Assembly: GCA_900708905.1 (NCBI GenBank)
Contig: CAADRB010000026.1
Coordinates: 1,171,019-1,235,018 of the forward strand
Origin: Hymenolepis diminuta
Taxonomy: Eukaryota; Platyhelminthes; Cestoda; Cyclophyllidea; Hymenolepididae
DNA length: 64,000 bases
Reading direction: 5' to 3'
Below the pieces are notes generated by a model. It did no database searches. It had not been told where the DNA came from and saw only the letters and a list, made by a program, of their open reading frames with translations. How positions within the stretch are numbered: the first letter of the stretch is position 1; the number at the start of each line of letters is the position of its first letter. Shown piece after piece: positions 11,573 to 26,500 of the stretch. The translations under genes were made by a program, and so were the position numbers.

Positions 11573-14500
11573 CTATGAATAATCCAATAACTCGTAATAT
11601 ACATCCAACTTACCTTTCACATTTTGAAGATGTCGTATCACTCGGTCCTGAGGTTTTGGAATTTTTTATCTGAAAGAATATTCACATACTTATTTTTCAT
11701 CATTTCAGAATACAAAGTTGCCCGACTACAAAGCTTACATCAGGGACAGATTCATAGGCATTTGAGCAACAACTGAGGTTCATATCATACAATTGATTGA
11801 TCGTTCCACCGCTGCTATTAGTAGCAGGTGTCATTGGAACAAGTGTACCTGTTGGAGAGACTATGCCAGTCTCTATTACAGGTTCAGACGACAATGAAGA
11901 TGCCTGCTGATTCTGAGGACAGGAAGAGAGTACTGATTTGAGTTTTGAGAGACTAAGCGTTGCCATAGGCGGGGGAATGTGAGCAAGGGTAGAGTCTGCG
12001 CTACTAGGTACTATAACTACGGCTGAAGGAGCTGCACCAGTAGGTGAAAATGTCAGTTCTGCGTAGTTTTGTCGCCGTCCCAGTGAAACATAATTTCCTT
12101 CATCTGGTAGGGCAGTTTTAGTAAGTGTTGGTTGTACTGTCTGGTGTTCTGAAACTTGTGCTATTGGATTGGCAGGGAGATGATTTAATGCTTTTTGATC
12201 AAGAGATGCTTGGAAGGCCTGTATAGGTGTTGCGTTGGCATACCTAAAAGAACACAAAACTATTAACATATTTACTCAATCGAAAACACTGTTCTTATTC
12301 ACTTAAACATACAGAAGAGCGGAATCTGAGTCAGAGTTCCAGGCTCGAGGAATAATGACTCGAGACCTATCAGTGTCAACTATGATATGTGTACGCTGGT
12401 GCTGATTCTCATGTAATGGCACAAAACGAGACGTCGGGGTACCCCTGAAAGTGAGATTCTGTATGGGAGCACCAGTGACATCTCCAGGAACAGAAATTCG
12501 AAGACTCGGATGTTGAGAAGAGGTATAGGCAACTGTTCCTCTATCCAAGGTCCGACCTGAAAAGATCCGGGTCGCTGGTGCGGCGATGTCGGAGTTTGAC
12601 CGACTCGATGGTTTTACAAATCTAGAGGGAAAAACAAACGTGAAGTTCGCTGGTCGATTTCCCGATAAAATAAGAAAGGATCTTAAACACCTACCGAAGT
12701 AGCTTCTTCAATGCACCTTCGGGTGGATAATGGCGTTTACTTAGCTGAGCTTCTACAAGAAGGATCCATTAGTTACATAAACCAATTCAGTAACTTACAT
12801 TAATTGTAAATATTTTAAATTTACCGGATTTGTCACTGGATTCACTGGTCCTATCATCCGTATTAGTCTTACTCTTTCGCCAGAAACCAGTTCCACGTCC
12901 GGGAGCAGTTCTTTTCTGTTCGTCGACGATCTCCTTCTTCTCCACTTCTTTTGACTCTTCTCCCAGAGGTGAAGTCTGAACCGCAACAGACTCCTGAGCT
13001 CCATCAGTTGCATGAATCTTATCGAAGGCAATAACCATCATTTTATCGAGGTCTATTTTAGGCTGTTTTACCACTACGACAGTGCGTTGCCGTCGGTTTG
13101 TATCACCATGTCGACGAGTACGACGTCTTCTACGCCGATACCGTCGACGTTGAAGACTTGGAAGCATCTCAGGCTCTGAAAGAGCACCTCCCAATAAATG
13201 TTCATCTCCAAACGGCTTTGATGTCCCCACAGCGAGGATATCATAATCGCTGCCATCGGATAGCTGGTCCTCATCAATGGCAAGGCCGGAAAGATCGTTG
13301 AGCGTGGTTGAGTCGGATTCAGTTGTGTCAACTGTCCCTTGGGAGTCGCAACGATATATCCGTCCAGATTTAGTACCTGATTGAATTAATTGAAACAATA
13401 AGTTAATTCAATTAAAAGTCGTGTATCAGAAGGTAGTAGCGAACGGACATTTACAAGTTCTCTAAAACTGTGCTCTTACCTCTGATTCAAGTAACACTAC
13501 ATTATTTACCAACGCAAAAATACTCTTACTACTGAAATTGCCCTAGTAACGAAATTGTTAGACAGCAAATTTGATTCAATTTCAATGGTTGGACATAGTG
13601 GTTGGTGATAAGTGCATTTTGCCTCTGGAAAGATCTATGAAACAGTTTATCAAAAAATGACTTTCGGAAAAGTCTATTTTATGGCCTTCATTCCTAGGAT
13701 CAACTTGAAATTGACGATTGGTGTTGTATGCTTAACATTTGTACATCAACAAAATAATTTGATTAGAAATACATTCATGTTATATGAGGCTCCATCCCAC
13801 ATTAGGATTCAAGATTTCGAAGTTGGAAGTAGCCGAACTTCGAAACTTATTCTTAAAAAGCAAAATGAACAAAGCCCAAGTAAAAGTAGGCGAACTATCT
13901 AGAATACACTGCTATCAGGATGAGGAACCGATATGAGTTCTTAGAGTTTCCGCTTTGCTTTCTTAAAAAGCCCTAGAGATTTATCCTCTATTCAATACTA
14001 ACCAGAAACGCATCCCAACATTGGCATTAGAGAGAGAGGAGAGAAATCCCACACTGTCCTTACATGCTAAACTAATCACATCCGCCTCTTTACAGACACA
14101 TTTTAACTCTAGGTTAGTGACTCCCTTAACTTGATGGATCCATGACATCTGCTTAACAAAACTACTACTTTATTACTATAACAAGTTCAGAAGACCCAGT
14201 TCCATTACTTACTTTTATATTAAACTGTCTGCTGAGTGAATATCGTCTACATAGATGGTGTTCCATGGCTATTTAAAAAGTAAATGCGATAATGATTGGA
14301 TGAACCCTAAACATCAAACATAAACCATCAAGGACACACATGGGTCTACACACGCACAGCTCAAAATTTATGATATATTAACAGCGGATGTGGCTATTGG
14401 CTTATAAAAAGAAACAAGGTTCGTATAGTGAGGCATTAAATGCATTTTAAAACAAATACCTGAATTTGCTGTGAAAAAGGTAGCTGTTTCTGAGGTAACT

Positions 14501-17500
14501 GAGCTACTACCTTTGATTGAATCTGAAGGTGCCGCATTCACTTGCAGTAGTGGCTGTTCATATTTGGTTTCTTGGTCTTGACTAAAAGAAGTTTGAAATA
14601 ATAAGCGCAAGGTTTGAAAGTTGTTTCTCTATTCATAAGATCCTACTTTTACTTCTATATGAGATCACATCACATAATAATATGACTAAAATTATTTCAT
14701 ACAAAATGACAACACTCAATCCCCGCACAAATCTCTCAGATGGACAATTCTTATACATCGCTTACTTTATTTCCTCCAGGACCTGTTAAGGGAAGCATTA
14801 ACAACTCCAAATTTGGGTTTAGGGAATGAATCCCGGGGCCACTTATATAGTCTACCACCTCCCATACTGACCAGAATTTCCCAGTGCAGTCTGCCATCAT
14901 ATCCCTGATTGAACGCCGATGAGCATCGACAACGTAACCTCTGACTTGGCAGATGTGCACATTGACTACTGCACTTCTTGCAAATCGTAACACCTTTCCT
15001 TCGCCTTTATTTTGATAATATTTTGTCTTCCGAATTTCTGCCTTTTTAATTATCGAACTGTGGAGATGGCAAATTGAAGGATCAGTGTAGTCACTTGTAT
15101 TCAGAACTTTATTGCAAAGCTGTGTGCATTAGTTGATAGGGAGGAAAGCAACTCCAGACGTCTTGCTGCATCACATTTTATATTTATAGAAATACGTTCT
15201 CATTAGACGAAAATGGAATCCAGTTGTGTTGCAGTACAACATTTCCAATCGTTAGAGTACGATTGTTTGCCAAATCAAAATACGATTCAATACGTACTAT
15301 TAGCATTTAATAAGATCATGAAGTGCATATTACGATCAAGTGCTAGCAAATTGATAATTGGGGTGAGATGTCAGATCTTATTGGATTAAAAATATGTTAG
15401 AAAAATATGACATACGATTCAGTTTGGGTTTCACTTTCACACCGGTTTGGTTTGGGGCTCAGCAGAGCCTCGAGTGAGGAATACTTGCGGAGAAGAGTTG
15501 GCTGTTGTACGTGGAGAAATGTCTATAAAGCATGAAAGTAGTCAGATGCATCACGATAGCCTCTGTGAGCCGTTCTAATTCTATATCCATAATAATACTC
15601 CAGTACAAGATGTCAGAATGGAAGTGAAAATGGAGATACGTATAAAAAGGATGACTGGAGTGTAATAACTCACGTTAGAGTATCAGAGCTAAAAGGCATA
15701 GGAAATTAGTCTTAAGGTGAATGTCATGTCCAGCTTATAAATGTGACACCTGCACATCTGTCAACACGCTTCTATTTCGCTACTTAAACGCCTAAGTCAT
15801 ACTTAGAATTGGCACATCTAGGTACCAACATCCGGTACGTCCTACTCTGAGCATTATAGAAAAAGCATTAAATGTCTAGGCAAAGCCAGACGGTCTCATA
15901 CATGGGTCCCAGTTAAGGGAATATTGCGCACTTGTGATTTAGTATTCGAACTTATATGAATAAAAGAACACAAAGGTTGGATTAAGTTCGAAGGTGCAGT
16001 GTCTCAGCCAATTAAAGCATTTTATGGAGAAATGAGAACCAACCTGTTTAATTGTATAATGCATAGAGGAGAGGATTGATAAACTGAATGACTGGCATGC
16101 GACATTAAGGCACAATATATGATTGGGACGGAAAAGCAGGATATGCGAGCATCACATATTAGCAAACTGCAGTTAGAGTAAGCATGGAACAAAGTTGTAA
16201 TCAGGCATCGGCAACAAAATCAGGATAGCATAATAGACACAGGATAGTGGAACGAGGTTCATATCGAACATACCGAAAAATTAGGAAGGAGGTATACACA
16301 CAACGAGGGTTGACGAGTTGAAGAGGTTTGAGAGAAAGATGGACATAGCGAAAGAGAGATGAAAATAAATACGCATGAGATTTATCAGCTTACAACTACT
16401 CTAATCTTCTAGTCTAGACAAAACGCACAACAGAACAGCTTTTCTACAAGCAATCGCACAACAACAAGAACGGTAAAGCTAGTGTGAATATATATTTCTC
16501 TTTATCATACAATGTAGGAAACATTAGGCATGCTAACTTAAATGTGCTATGGTTACGGCCTCCAACACAGCCACTCATGCAAACAATGTGAATAGGAGAT
16601 GAGGGGATACGACAGTTTTTACTTACATTTTGGTTTCTGGTGAAAGCACTTGACTGCTTTCGAGGGTCGCTTGTGGAGGTGGAAGGTTGAGGGGTATCAT
16701 CCTGCGCTGTTTGATGCACATTCGCGGATACAACGAATGAGTTTAAACGATTTGCGGCGTCGACAAGCTATAATGGTGGCCTTATTGTTATTTATCGCTA
16801 TGGAACAAGCCAAGTAACAGTAGGATTCGATATTTACCAGACTGTCCAGAGATCCCGAGTTCGTTTTATCACCACGTCTCAGGTTTGGCGGGGCATTTAA
16901 GCCTCTTATAGTGTTTTGGGGATCCTCTGCAATTGAAGTTTGAGGAGGGTCTACAGATGGTGTCCCTACACTGTCAACTCCTCGAAGTCTACGAGCTACA
17001 AGGAGACGAATAAAGGGTTCTCTATCGGCAGTGATCTGGGAAATAGAGGTCTTGAGCAATGCAAGAGCATCCGCCGAGGAGAGACAGGAGAGAGAATGAT
17101 TGTTGATCGCCAATAACCGATCTTCTACTTGCAGCCGTCCATCCTAGTAAAGAACATTGGAATTTTGTCAGATTTCTTACTGTATTTTACTTTTAATCAG
17201 AAGTTTGGCCTGTCTGAAGAGAAGATGCACATTCTTAGAAGCGAGCGCTGTGAATTGGTCAGGTTAAATGGGCTTTTCTGCTTAATAAAGTATTTTTTGT
17301 TTAGAATCCTTAAAGCTTAAGGAAACTATGCAAACTGATAATGGTCCATTTATGGTCTAACTCTGTGACATTTGAACGTCCAAAAGAGTGCCATTTGAGT
17401 GGATCTCTTTGATCATGCTTCTCGCGTTCTAGTCACGAAAATTCACCACAAAAGAAGCCGTGACATGCAGGTAACCAGTCACTCCACATGGCTTTTTGGG

Positions 17501-20500
17501 TCTTCACCAGACTTTGGCTTCGTATTCCTTTTTAAGATCCACGGGGTGTCGATTAATAATCATTTTACATAAATTTGAAATCCTTCTGATTAAAACGGGA
17601 AGAAGCCTTGAAAACAAGTTACACTAATATTAAAAATTTGAACTAATATTGCGCTTAAATAAGTCCTGAAAAAAATATACCGGGAGTCATGGCTACGGAT
17701 ACAACTATTCGTTCTTCCTAAATATCAAGCTTCGGTCACTCTGTGTCGTCCTAAATATTACAGTGCATTTATGCTGTCAACGTCATCGTTTGTAAAGTAC
17801 AAATTTGGGCAGAAATCGATTTGTGAGACTGAAGGATTTATCCCCTACTTACATCTCAAAAGTACCTTCGAATTACACATTGGCTCATGTACCTCGTCTA
17901 TCACGTGATGCCTTTTATTCGTCACTCATTCGACTACAAATGGTCACCGGGCTGTGAAATCCGCCTATCATAACTCGGTTTGTGCATCACCTCCTAATTC
18001 TCATACTCTACAGTGGGTGCTTTCAATTCTCATTGCTTTATCCCATTCTTTCAATTTAATTTTCACTCAATCCTTCGTATTATGATTTTGACAAGATGGT
18101 TGTCTACTAGTAACCGTTACGAATATCTTTAATTTTTATAAGGAAATTCCCCTTAGTATAATAGAGCGTCCCTCCTAAAATTTAGTGTCTCAAATTCCTA
18201 CCAGACCTAAGTAAGAGAGATAAGAGATAGGCCTATTTTTAACAACTCTTTACGGGCGGTTAAACCTAAATGTCAAAATGAAGGCTAATTCATCCGGTGA
18301 CCTTATGATAGCGTATTTATCCCAATGAGGGCAAACTAATTATGCCCATCATTTAAAAGAGCATTTTAATTAAGGTCACTTAAGTGCATGTGGCACATAT
18401 ATGCTCCTGATAAACATTTATAGTACGTATGTTTAGTAATGCAGAGAAAATGAAGAGATTGAATACTTGCAACAAAACAGCTATTTACAATAAGCTGATG
18501 TTTTGAATGAGTTGAAATGCTGAATCGTAATACAATTTTCTGTTGTAAAGTGTTTTCCGGGGGCATTGCGATCAGACGACAGACTATTAACACGACGGGA
18601 CGGTCGTATTAATAATACACAAAGAACTTCCATGCGATAAAATTTCACTCAAATGTACAAAATAATTGAGAAAATCAAATGAAACATGGCACTCATGGCG
18701 TCCATGGTCCAAGAGCTGTAATTTCAACTATGTCTCATATGCATGTGTAGGATGAAGTCTTCGATAGGAATGTATTCTGAAGGGGATGGGCAATTTGCTG
18801 CTTTATAAATTTCTGTTTGAAAAGTGCTCATATAATAGTTTTCATATGCTGATGGATGATATGCTAACTGGGAGCGAAAAGGTAGGGATTTAGCCAATTT
18901 GATGATGAAAAGATGGCTGCACAAAAGTGACAAAGTTCATTGCACTACTGTCAAGTGAATTAAAACACCACGTGGAGCGTGATCTAAATTGGAATAAATT
19001 TAAGGCTAGTGTAATGGTGATGACAAAGTGAAACGTTTTGGAAAACGCGTTGGGCAAAACTCTAGTTCATATTTTTTATAAAGCGTCAAATAAAACTGAG
19101 TAGAGCATGGGGAGAGGTCAATCATACTCAAGTCGCCATGTCTCAAAGGGGGTTTAACATGTGGTTTGACACTAGTAGACCGGATACTACAAAAGGAATC
19201 TCCCTAATAAGACGATCGAAAGTTTAAATATCCAAGAGCGTGCAAAGTAATCGGCACACTGTGAATTCCTTAAACGAGTTATTCGAGTTAAAATGGTGAA
19301 GGATTATTGGAGAAGTACATGTCCAAATTGATTCAAAGACCGCTATGAAGCGTAATGCAAAAATTAGGGTCACAGACTGTAGTATTGGAGTTCCAACAGA
19401 CCAAGCGCTTAAACATAGATCGAATCTTAAATAAAGTTTCAAGTTATGTGCGGTTCGGTCAAAAATTTTTAATGCCACTTCTCCCTAACCCGTAGCTAAG
19501 ATATTACTAACATCACCGCTGACCATAGCAAGCGTGTGCATTGAAACAAGTTTAAAATCTGTATGAATCGCCATCTTTCTGGAAATGAAGTTTCATGAAG
19601 GTCTATTCTACTCTCCATCAGCGGCTGTGGACAAATCTAATCACTCACAGAGAGAGAACAATTCCCTCGAAATACATGCTTGCATGTGAAAGGCAGAACT
19701 CGTGAATTACATTCTTAACCCCATCTTTGTTTTCTTCCCAAAAAATGTCAATTTCTTTAAACTCCTTCAAAAGGAGGAGGACAAAAAGACAATGTCACGC
19801 CAAGCTACTCAAGTATTTGCGAAGAAGAAAACGTCCTCGTGTCTTCTACAGTTAGAAGCTTAACTAAATATAGAGCACTTTTCACTGAATAAAGATAACA
19901 CTTCCCTCTCTAATTAGCATCATTTTAAACTAAAAGTTGATAAGGGCGTCTGACTTTAGTTAATTGCAAAGTTAAGGTGTATGATTAGGACATTTACCTT
20001 GTGGGCAGCGCCTCCTGGGATAACTGTTCGAACAAAGACGCCATTTCTACTACAGTCATCCTTGGAATTCTCAGAAGTTTCATTGGAAACGCTCGTAGCA
20101 GCAACATTTTTGACGGCATTTTCGAGGATGGATTTTGAGCAATCGTCACTATTGAGAGGTCGAACTCTTACACTAACGCCAAGAGTGAAAGCTGAGGCTA
20201 GAAGGGAAGTGGGTATAGAAAAGGATCGATTTTTGGTCTTCACATCAGAGCGACCTTTTGATCCGGTTGATGAGGATCCAGAAACTGAGATCTCAAAGGT
20301 GTGGAGCTTGACTAACTCTGGATCAAAGGCGAAGTACTTTAGAGAATCTTCTTCAACCTTCCTAACTTCCTGGAAATGTAAACAAATGCCAAAGTCGGTT
20401 AAAGTCTTTATTTTCTGTGTATCTCATGAAGATGAAGATGGGAAAAATAGAGGCCACCGGTATCACATCGTAACCCTCTATTTAAATATACTCCATGACT

Positions 20501-23500
20501 AATCACTATGAAAGTTAACAATCCATTATCTTGCATTATTATACGCGAGCTAAACATGTCAAATAGGCAGGTGCGTAATATCAAGCATACATTTCCTAGG
20601 CGTCTGAAAGCGTCTCTGTGTCTCACATAATGAACTTCCCATTATGAATTCGTACGGGAAACTCCACTGAGATTTCACCGACAGTCTTGCCGACCAGGAT
20701 TAAATCGTGTTAACATCACTAAATGGACACCGATGAGTATCAAGCTCGTGAATTTTGATTTGACAAGTGTCCAAATTAAACACAAATTATACGGCGCTCA
20801 TGATAAACTCTCTCGCGGACACCATGACCTAGGCAAGATTGACTGCTCCCATATCGGAAAATGTGCCCTATTTGTCTAGCCTCATAATTGTAACCTCACA
20901 AAATAAGCTATGATGTAATCTACCTAAAATTTACTTGCTCTAAACTTTTTCCCATACCTCCTAATGCATTACATTGTATCTAAGAGTAATCCTTCAAACT
21001 ACTATAGTAATTACTGAAGAAAAATTTTAAGCAGAAAAGGGAGACGCTCTTTATGAAAATGCAGTATCTTTGCAGGTGAATGGCTATTTTGCATCAATAG
21101 CGAAACTAGTGGTGTAGCCCCATACAGGCAGTTAGAAAGCTTGTAAAATTCGTCAGTGCCTGAAACATTCAGCTGCAGAAACAATCAAACCATGTAAGCA
21201 ATTACCATAAGAAAATGATATACATATATTTCCCTATTTAAAATAATGCTGCCATGAAAAATTAATTTTGTATTTCTCTTAGTATTCAAGATGAGCCCGG
21301 TTCAAACAGCCAGTAAAGTGTTACTGAAATAATGCAATAGGGAGACAGATATGGAGTAACATCAGCGCATTAGCTAAAGTGAAATTTACTCACATTTTGA
21401 GATGGACCAGCTCCGTCTCGTTGGGTGTCTTTACTAGTGGAAAATGTTGACAGATTACTCTGTTCCCTGTGCATCCCTGGAATGACAACAAGTGTCACCA
21501 TGCTCCCTATTGGCTTTTCCCTCAGCAGAGCGACAGTGGCTGTCTGACCTAATTCGGATACATCCTTATCGTCGACCTGGAGGGAAAGTGAACAATAAAC
21601 ATCTGAGATGAAAAGGTAAAATTCCAACATTTTTAACAGGTGGGGATAGGAATAACCGCTTTCCTAATAATAGTTTGTTTAAATCAAATAAGTGATTTTG
21701 ATTAAGGGTCACAATTCGAAAAATGATCACTTTGTTATGTAGTATTACAGTGAAATTAGTGATTGAAATAAACACAAGTGGTTACTGAAAACTTCAGATG
21801 CGGATAATAAAGGGGAAGCAACAAGGAGCGAGCATACTTGAAAGGACAGTCTTTAGTAAATTAATATCACTAAAATATGCTAAAAGGTTTGATAAATGGC
21901 AAATTAAAGATTTAATGTTAATAAATTTACTTCATTCTTCTACCTCATTGATTTTATTGATTCTTTCTTATTTCTCTGGCGCCTTTATATAAGTTGTATA
22001 GATTTAGTTGCCATTTTGGAAAAAATAAAGTCAATTGCAATGGGATGAAAATATCTAACGAGAGGGAAAAGCCACTTAATCGTCCACATATAGAGTCTCT
22101 ATGAGAAGTATCAGATATGTACGTATTGCAATGTATACACTTCGAACCAATTTCAAAATCCATTATATTGTTTATCTATGTTGCACGAGAATCGGCGAGT
22201 TAGGATCTTTTGTCAAAGTGAATCTGATATGCAAAATATTTTGCCAGAGGTTAAATTCTATTTTGAACAGAATTTAAATTACTATACAGTGTCACGTGAT
22301 ATTTGATTTATTTTTAATTTAACATATATTTTAATTTATATATGCTTCTCAAATGTTGACACAATGGGATAGTTAATGTTAAGGCTACTATTTATATTAC
22401 CGTTAAACATGCTTAGACCTCATATTTCAAACATTGAAGCGTTTAAATGCAAACTGGTCGTTCGGGAATAAGAAATGACCTCGAAACGCTGCCAATGGGG
22501 TTGTTTTTAACTATTTAACTTTTACCTATGCCAGTTAATCTGTTATAACCTTACCCTAATGCAAAATCCTTCAGAGAAAAAAATATGTTACAAAGTGGTC
22601 AAGTAATAAGAACTCCTGTCTATTTTTTCGATCAAAAGCATTACTAAGACGGACTGTTACGACGTAATCAGTTCTATCAGATGGTCAATAAGCTCTGAAC
22701 ATCCCGGATTGTGAAGCGTATCATAAGCAGATAAATATCTTTTGCATTAACATTTCTTATAAATAACATTATCTTGTACCAATTTTACTTGTTCTAATTT
22801 TTTGAAAATTTCTAATTCTCCGTATTCAAGCACGGTAATACGAGTCTTCCGTAAACAGCTGCATTAAGATATTCGCTTAGAAATACACGTTGCGATAATT
22901 TTACTTCAGTACAGGTATCTAGTAAACTATAAATCATACTTTATTAATTTATTTTAAGATAAGTCTGACAACAGAACCAAATATCCTCTTACCCCATTTT
23001 AGACCACCCAAAATAGCGAAGAAGCTCAGTTGTGTAATCATAGTAACGGGAAGTGCCATCCAATTGGTGGAACACTTCGGCCAATCACTTTGCGCGTAAG
23101 GGCTACTCCCAGGCATTCAGGTGGTTAAAGGCTTTAAGTGGCAATGACAAAAGCCATGGTTCTAATTGTTTACGATCTTGAGTCACTACAGATAAAATGA
23201 TATCCACACTAGTCATTCCATTAGGGTGAAAAATCGCAAAACGGTCGTTTGTGTGATTTAACTATTGAAAAATCACATACCACTTATGTTAACTTCTTTC
23301 AGGGAATTAGGTAGCAACATTAGCGCGGATAATCTATTCGGATCCTATCGATAACGGGCGCTTTCCAATGTCTATCTTAAACAGTGGAGTGGTATCATAG
23401 GGAAACCCTCATTCAATGACTATTGTAGTGGGTTATTTCAAACACTGGACGTAGGGAGGGTCTCGTTCTCGGCAATAGTCGTCACACCATAATACAATTG

Positions 23501-26500
23501 ATCAAGTTGATCTGTCACAAGTCGTACCAGTTATATAAAATAGGAAGGGTGATGCATTTCTCCCACCATTGCATTTAGTGGAGGAAAAATTCCGAAATTT
23601 ACATATTTTGTACCCGAAATTTGAATACTTATTTTGATCTAAGGTATTGACGTGCGTTCATTTGTATTTCAGAACTTTCGAGATTAAACACTAACATTTG
23701 TCGTAACTTAAATTTGGGCTTCATAATGGCGAATGGCACGGTATAACGGCTTCTATATACCAACAAAGGCTCACATTCATTTTCTTAATCCTGTGTTTCA
23801 CGAAATACTTCCAATTTACATGATAGTAGACGAAAACATATGACTACCATCATAACTACGGGGCATCTAACTGGCTTCTAAAATGCTTTCTAATTACATA
23901 TTAAGGCTTTTAAATTGTATTTTACAATGAACCAGTTTAATTAAATTAATGACCTTCAGTATTTTAAAGAGGAATTTGACTCAAATAACTCAAAATTTGA
24001 TGGAGGATTGCTTACGGATTTTATTTAAGGGTAAAATGGTAAGATTCCTTTCTTTTTTATGCACAGATTCTGACTATATATAAAAAGGCAAGTCAATTGT
24101 CAAATTAATTAACAAAGCTCATGAACTGATTTCAACATTTCCAGTTAATTATAAATCTTAGAGTGATTGAATTCCAACACGTAAACATTCGACAAAAAAT
24201 TCTTATCTGCTCAGACGGAATTGGGGTGCTTCTTTATCAAAGATTTAATATAAAAGACTTTCAATGTGAAATTTTACCTGAATTCGCAACAAGGAATGGA
24301 AAAAAAGCATGCACGCCGAGGACATACCATAAGAAGTCTATCTCCAGGTTTTAGATTTCCATCCAACAGCGCTGCTCCACCCGGTAGGATGTTTTTGATG
24401 AAAACCGGACAATTCGGCTTTCTTTGATGTTGATCTCTGCTGGTTAAACTGAATCCCAAACCGGAGGCTCCTGTAACAATAATAACAGTAGTCAACAGAA
24501 AATCACTTATGCCATTAACTGAAAGCTTTATTCGGAAATTTGGACTAGGAAAGTTTTCCTATAAACAAATCGGGCTAAAGTGCACCTTTCACCAGTAAAT
24601 GACTGGACATGGTGTGTGGAAGTGTTGCCGATTAGTTATAGCTAGTAATTCAACATGTGCGCTTGATCTAAAGACCATTGCTAATTAACATACAAACTTT
24701 TCGCAATGCTAAATGATCGATATTCTTGTGTTTGCAGAACCATATGAGCCTATTAAAGCACTGTATAACTTCATTATTTTTCGCGTTATTCGACAAAATA
24801 TTTATCTGCAAAATTAGAGGTCACAGAATCCACATCCATCAGTGCACACCCAATGGCTAACCGTGTTGGTTAAGTTGGGCTAATAAAGGGAGTGACAAAA
24901 TCCAAGTTTCTCGTCAAGGAGATTTCTTGGTGATATCCCTCTATTCAAAATGGGTATCGGGAATACATTTTAATAACTGTAAAGATCTCCAAATTTTTAA
25001 ATGTTCAATCACAATCCTAGATACTCAACACTATGAGGTTGGGAAATCAGTTATTTGAAAACTACAGATGGAAACGGATCATTAGGGAACCGTTTGTTCA
25101 TACAAAGAACATTAAGGACTGCTGTTCAAAATCTGGGTTACTGGTTCTTTGAGTGGCAGTCGGTTTAAGAAATTGTCTGCAAATGCTTATAAGCAATTTA
25201 ACTCTTAAATAGAACCTCAAGTTACGTTCTATTTTTTCTTTCTATGGAAAACTGATATATGATTTCTTTTGTATTTAAACAAGAGGGTTACTTCTCTCCC
25301 ACTTTGCACATCTTTTGCCGTGAAAAGTCGCTAAAAAGCAACTGCGGATTTGGAGAATAGTTTCCCAACGATGTTGACTAAGGCGGTTTGTTAAAACTTG
25401 GCATGCGATGTTACCGCAGAGAGTTTGCACACAATCATTTAAGTCTCTTTTGTTTTCCATAAATGAAGACTTCAGTAAGGAAAATTTTAGGAAGGAATTA
25501 ATAGCCCTTATTTAGACGAATTTTAGCAAGATAATCATGAACCGCGGAAATACAAACGGCTTTTTAATGATTCCTCAAATGTTTTTCCTTAACCATCAGA
25601 AAGTTAAAAAGTCTTCCCTACTGAAAGATCCGCTTGTGCTGGTAATTCACATAACGCAATGCAACTGATTGACAAAACGTAATTGCGGGGTCTTAGTGGA
25701 TCTACGGCATAGACTAGTGAATCTTAAAATACTTGGGATACATCGTGCAATTGTGGATACTGTTTAGTTAGAACACGCCAGATAAGAGTCACCAGGAGAA
25801 AATATATAACGTAAGGCAGTTTCAATTTTTTTCCTTGATATGAGTAAAGCTTGCATTTTGAGAAGGAACTCACATGGATTCTTGAAGGATCTCAAGAGAA
25901 TTTTGAGTTATGGCTGCATAAAAAGCAGCCTCCACCTAACAAAGTTTGGCCTTTAAAAATTTTTTAACCTTCTTGGAAAGGTTAATACTTCATTTTTCAC
26001 CATTCATTTAGTTTGACCAGCGAAACAGATTCCCTTCTAACTTCACTTCTATGATTGAATGGGACTGCCAAAAGAAAAGTAAATCTAAGATATTAGAAAA
26101 GATGATTTAAAATTTGAACGTTTTGCTACATTTTCAAAGCCGAACTTCTTTTTCAACGTATACTGTCAAATACTTCAGAGGATCCATGTTGATTCTTACA
26201 AATGGTTCTTGTGGCATTTCTCGTATTTGCGTTGAAAGCTACTGAGAGTTGAAGTTTAATGCGAATTCTAACCAACCTGCCATTTTCGCCATTCAGACAA
26301 TTTGGTAGATTAATTAGGCACGATAAGCCGTGTTTGAATCGTTAATAGAATGAATTATGCAGATCGTTATATCCATCAGATAAAACTGAGGCAATTGTAA
26401 TGCATTTGACAAATCAAAACTGCGAAACTCCCGTTGTGTAAAAATAATAGGGAAGAATTGCAAATGTGACGTAGAGGTAATACATTATATCTCAACTGAA

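Noticed and set aside
12797..12824. Stronger donor GTAAGT at 12798 as the end of Par-3 exon 17
   Set aside because: It would leave phase 0, while exon 18 is open only when entered in phase 1, which the donor at 12824 gives.
13098..13301. Plus-strand open frame opposite Par-3 exon 17
   Set aside because: Shadow of the Arg-rich coding run; its acidic content is the complement of Arg codons.
13612..13902. 96-codon plus-strand frame in Par-3 intron 16
   Set aside because: No recognisable domain or supporting signals.
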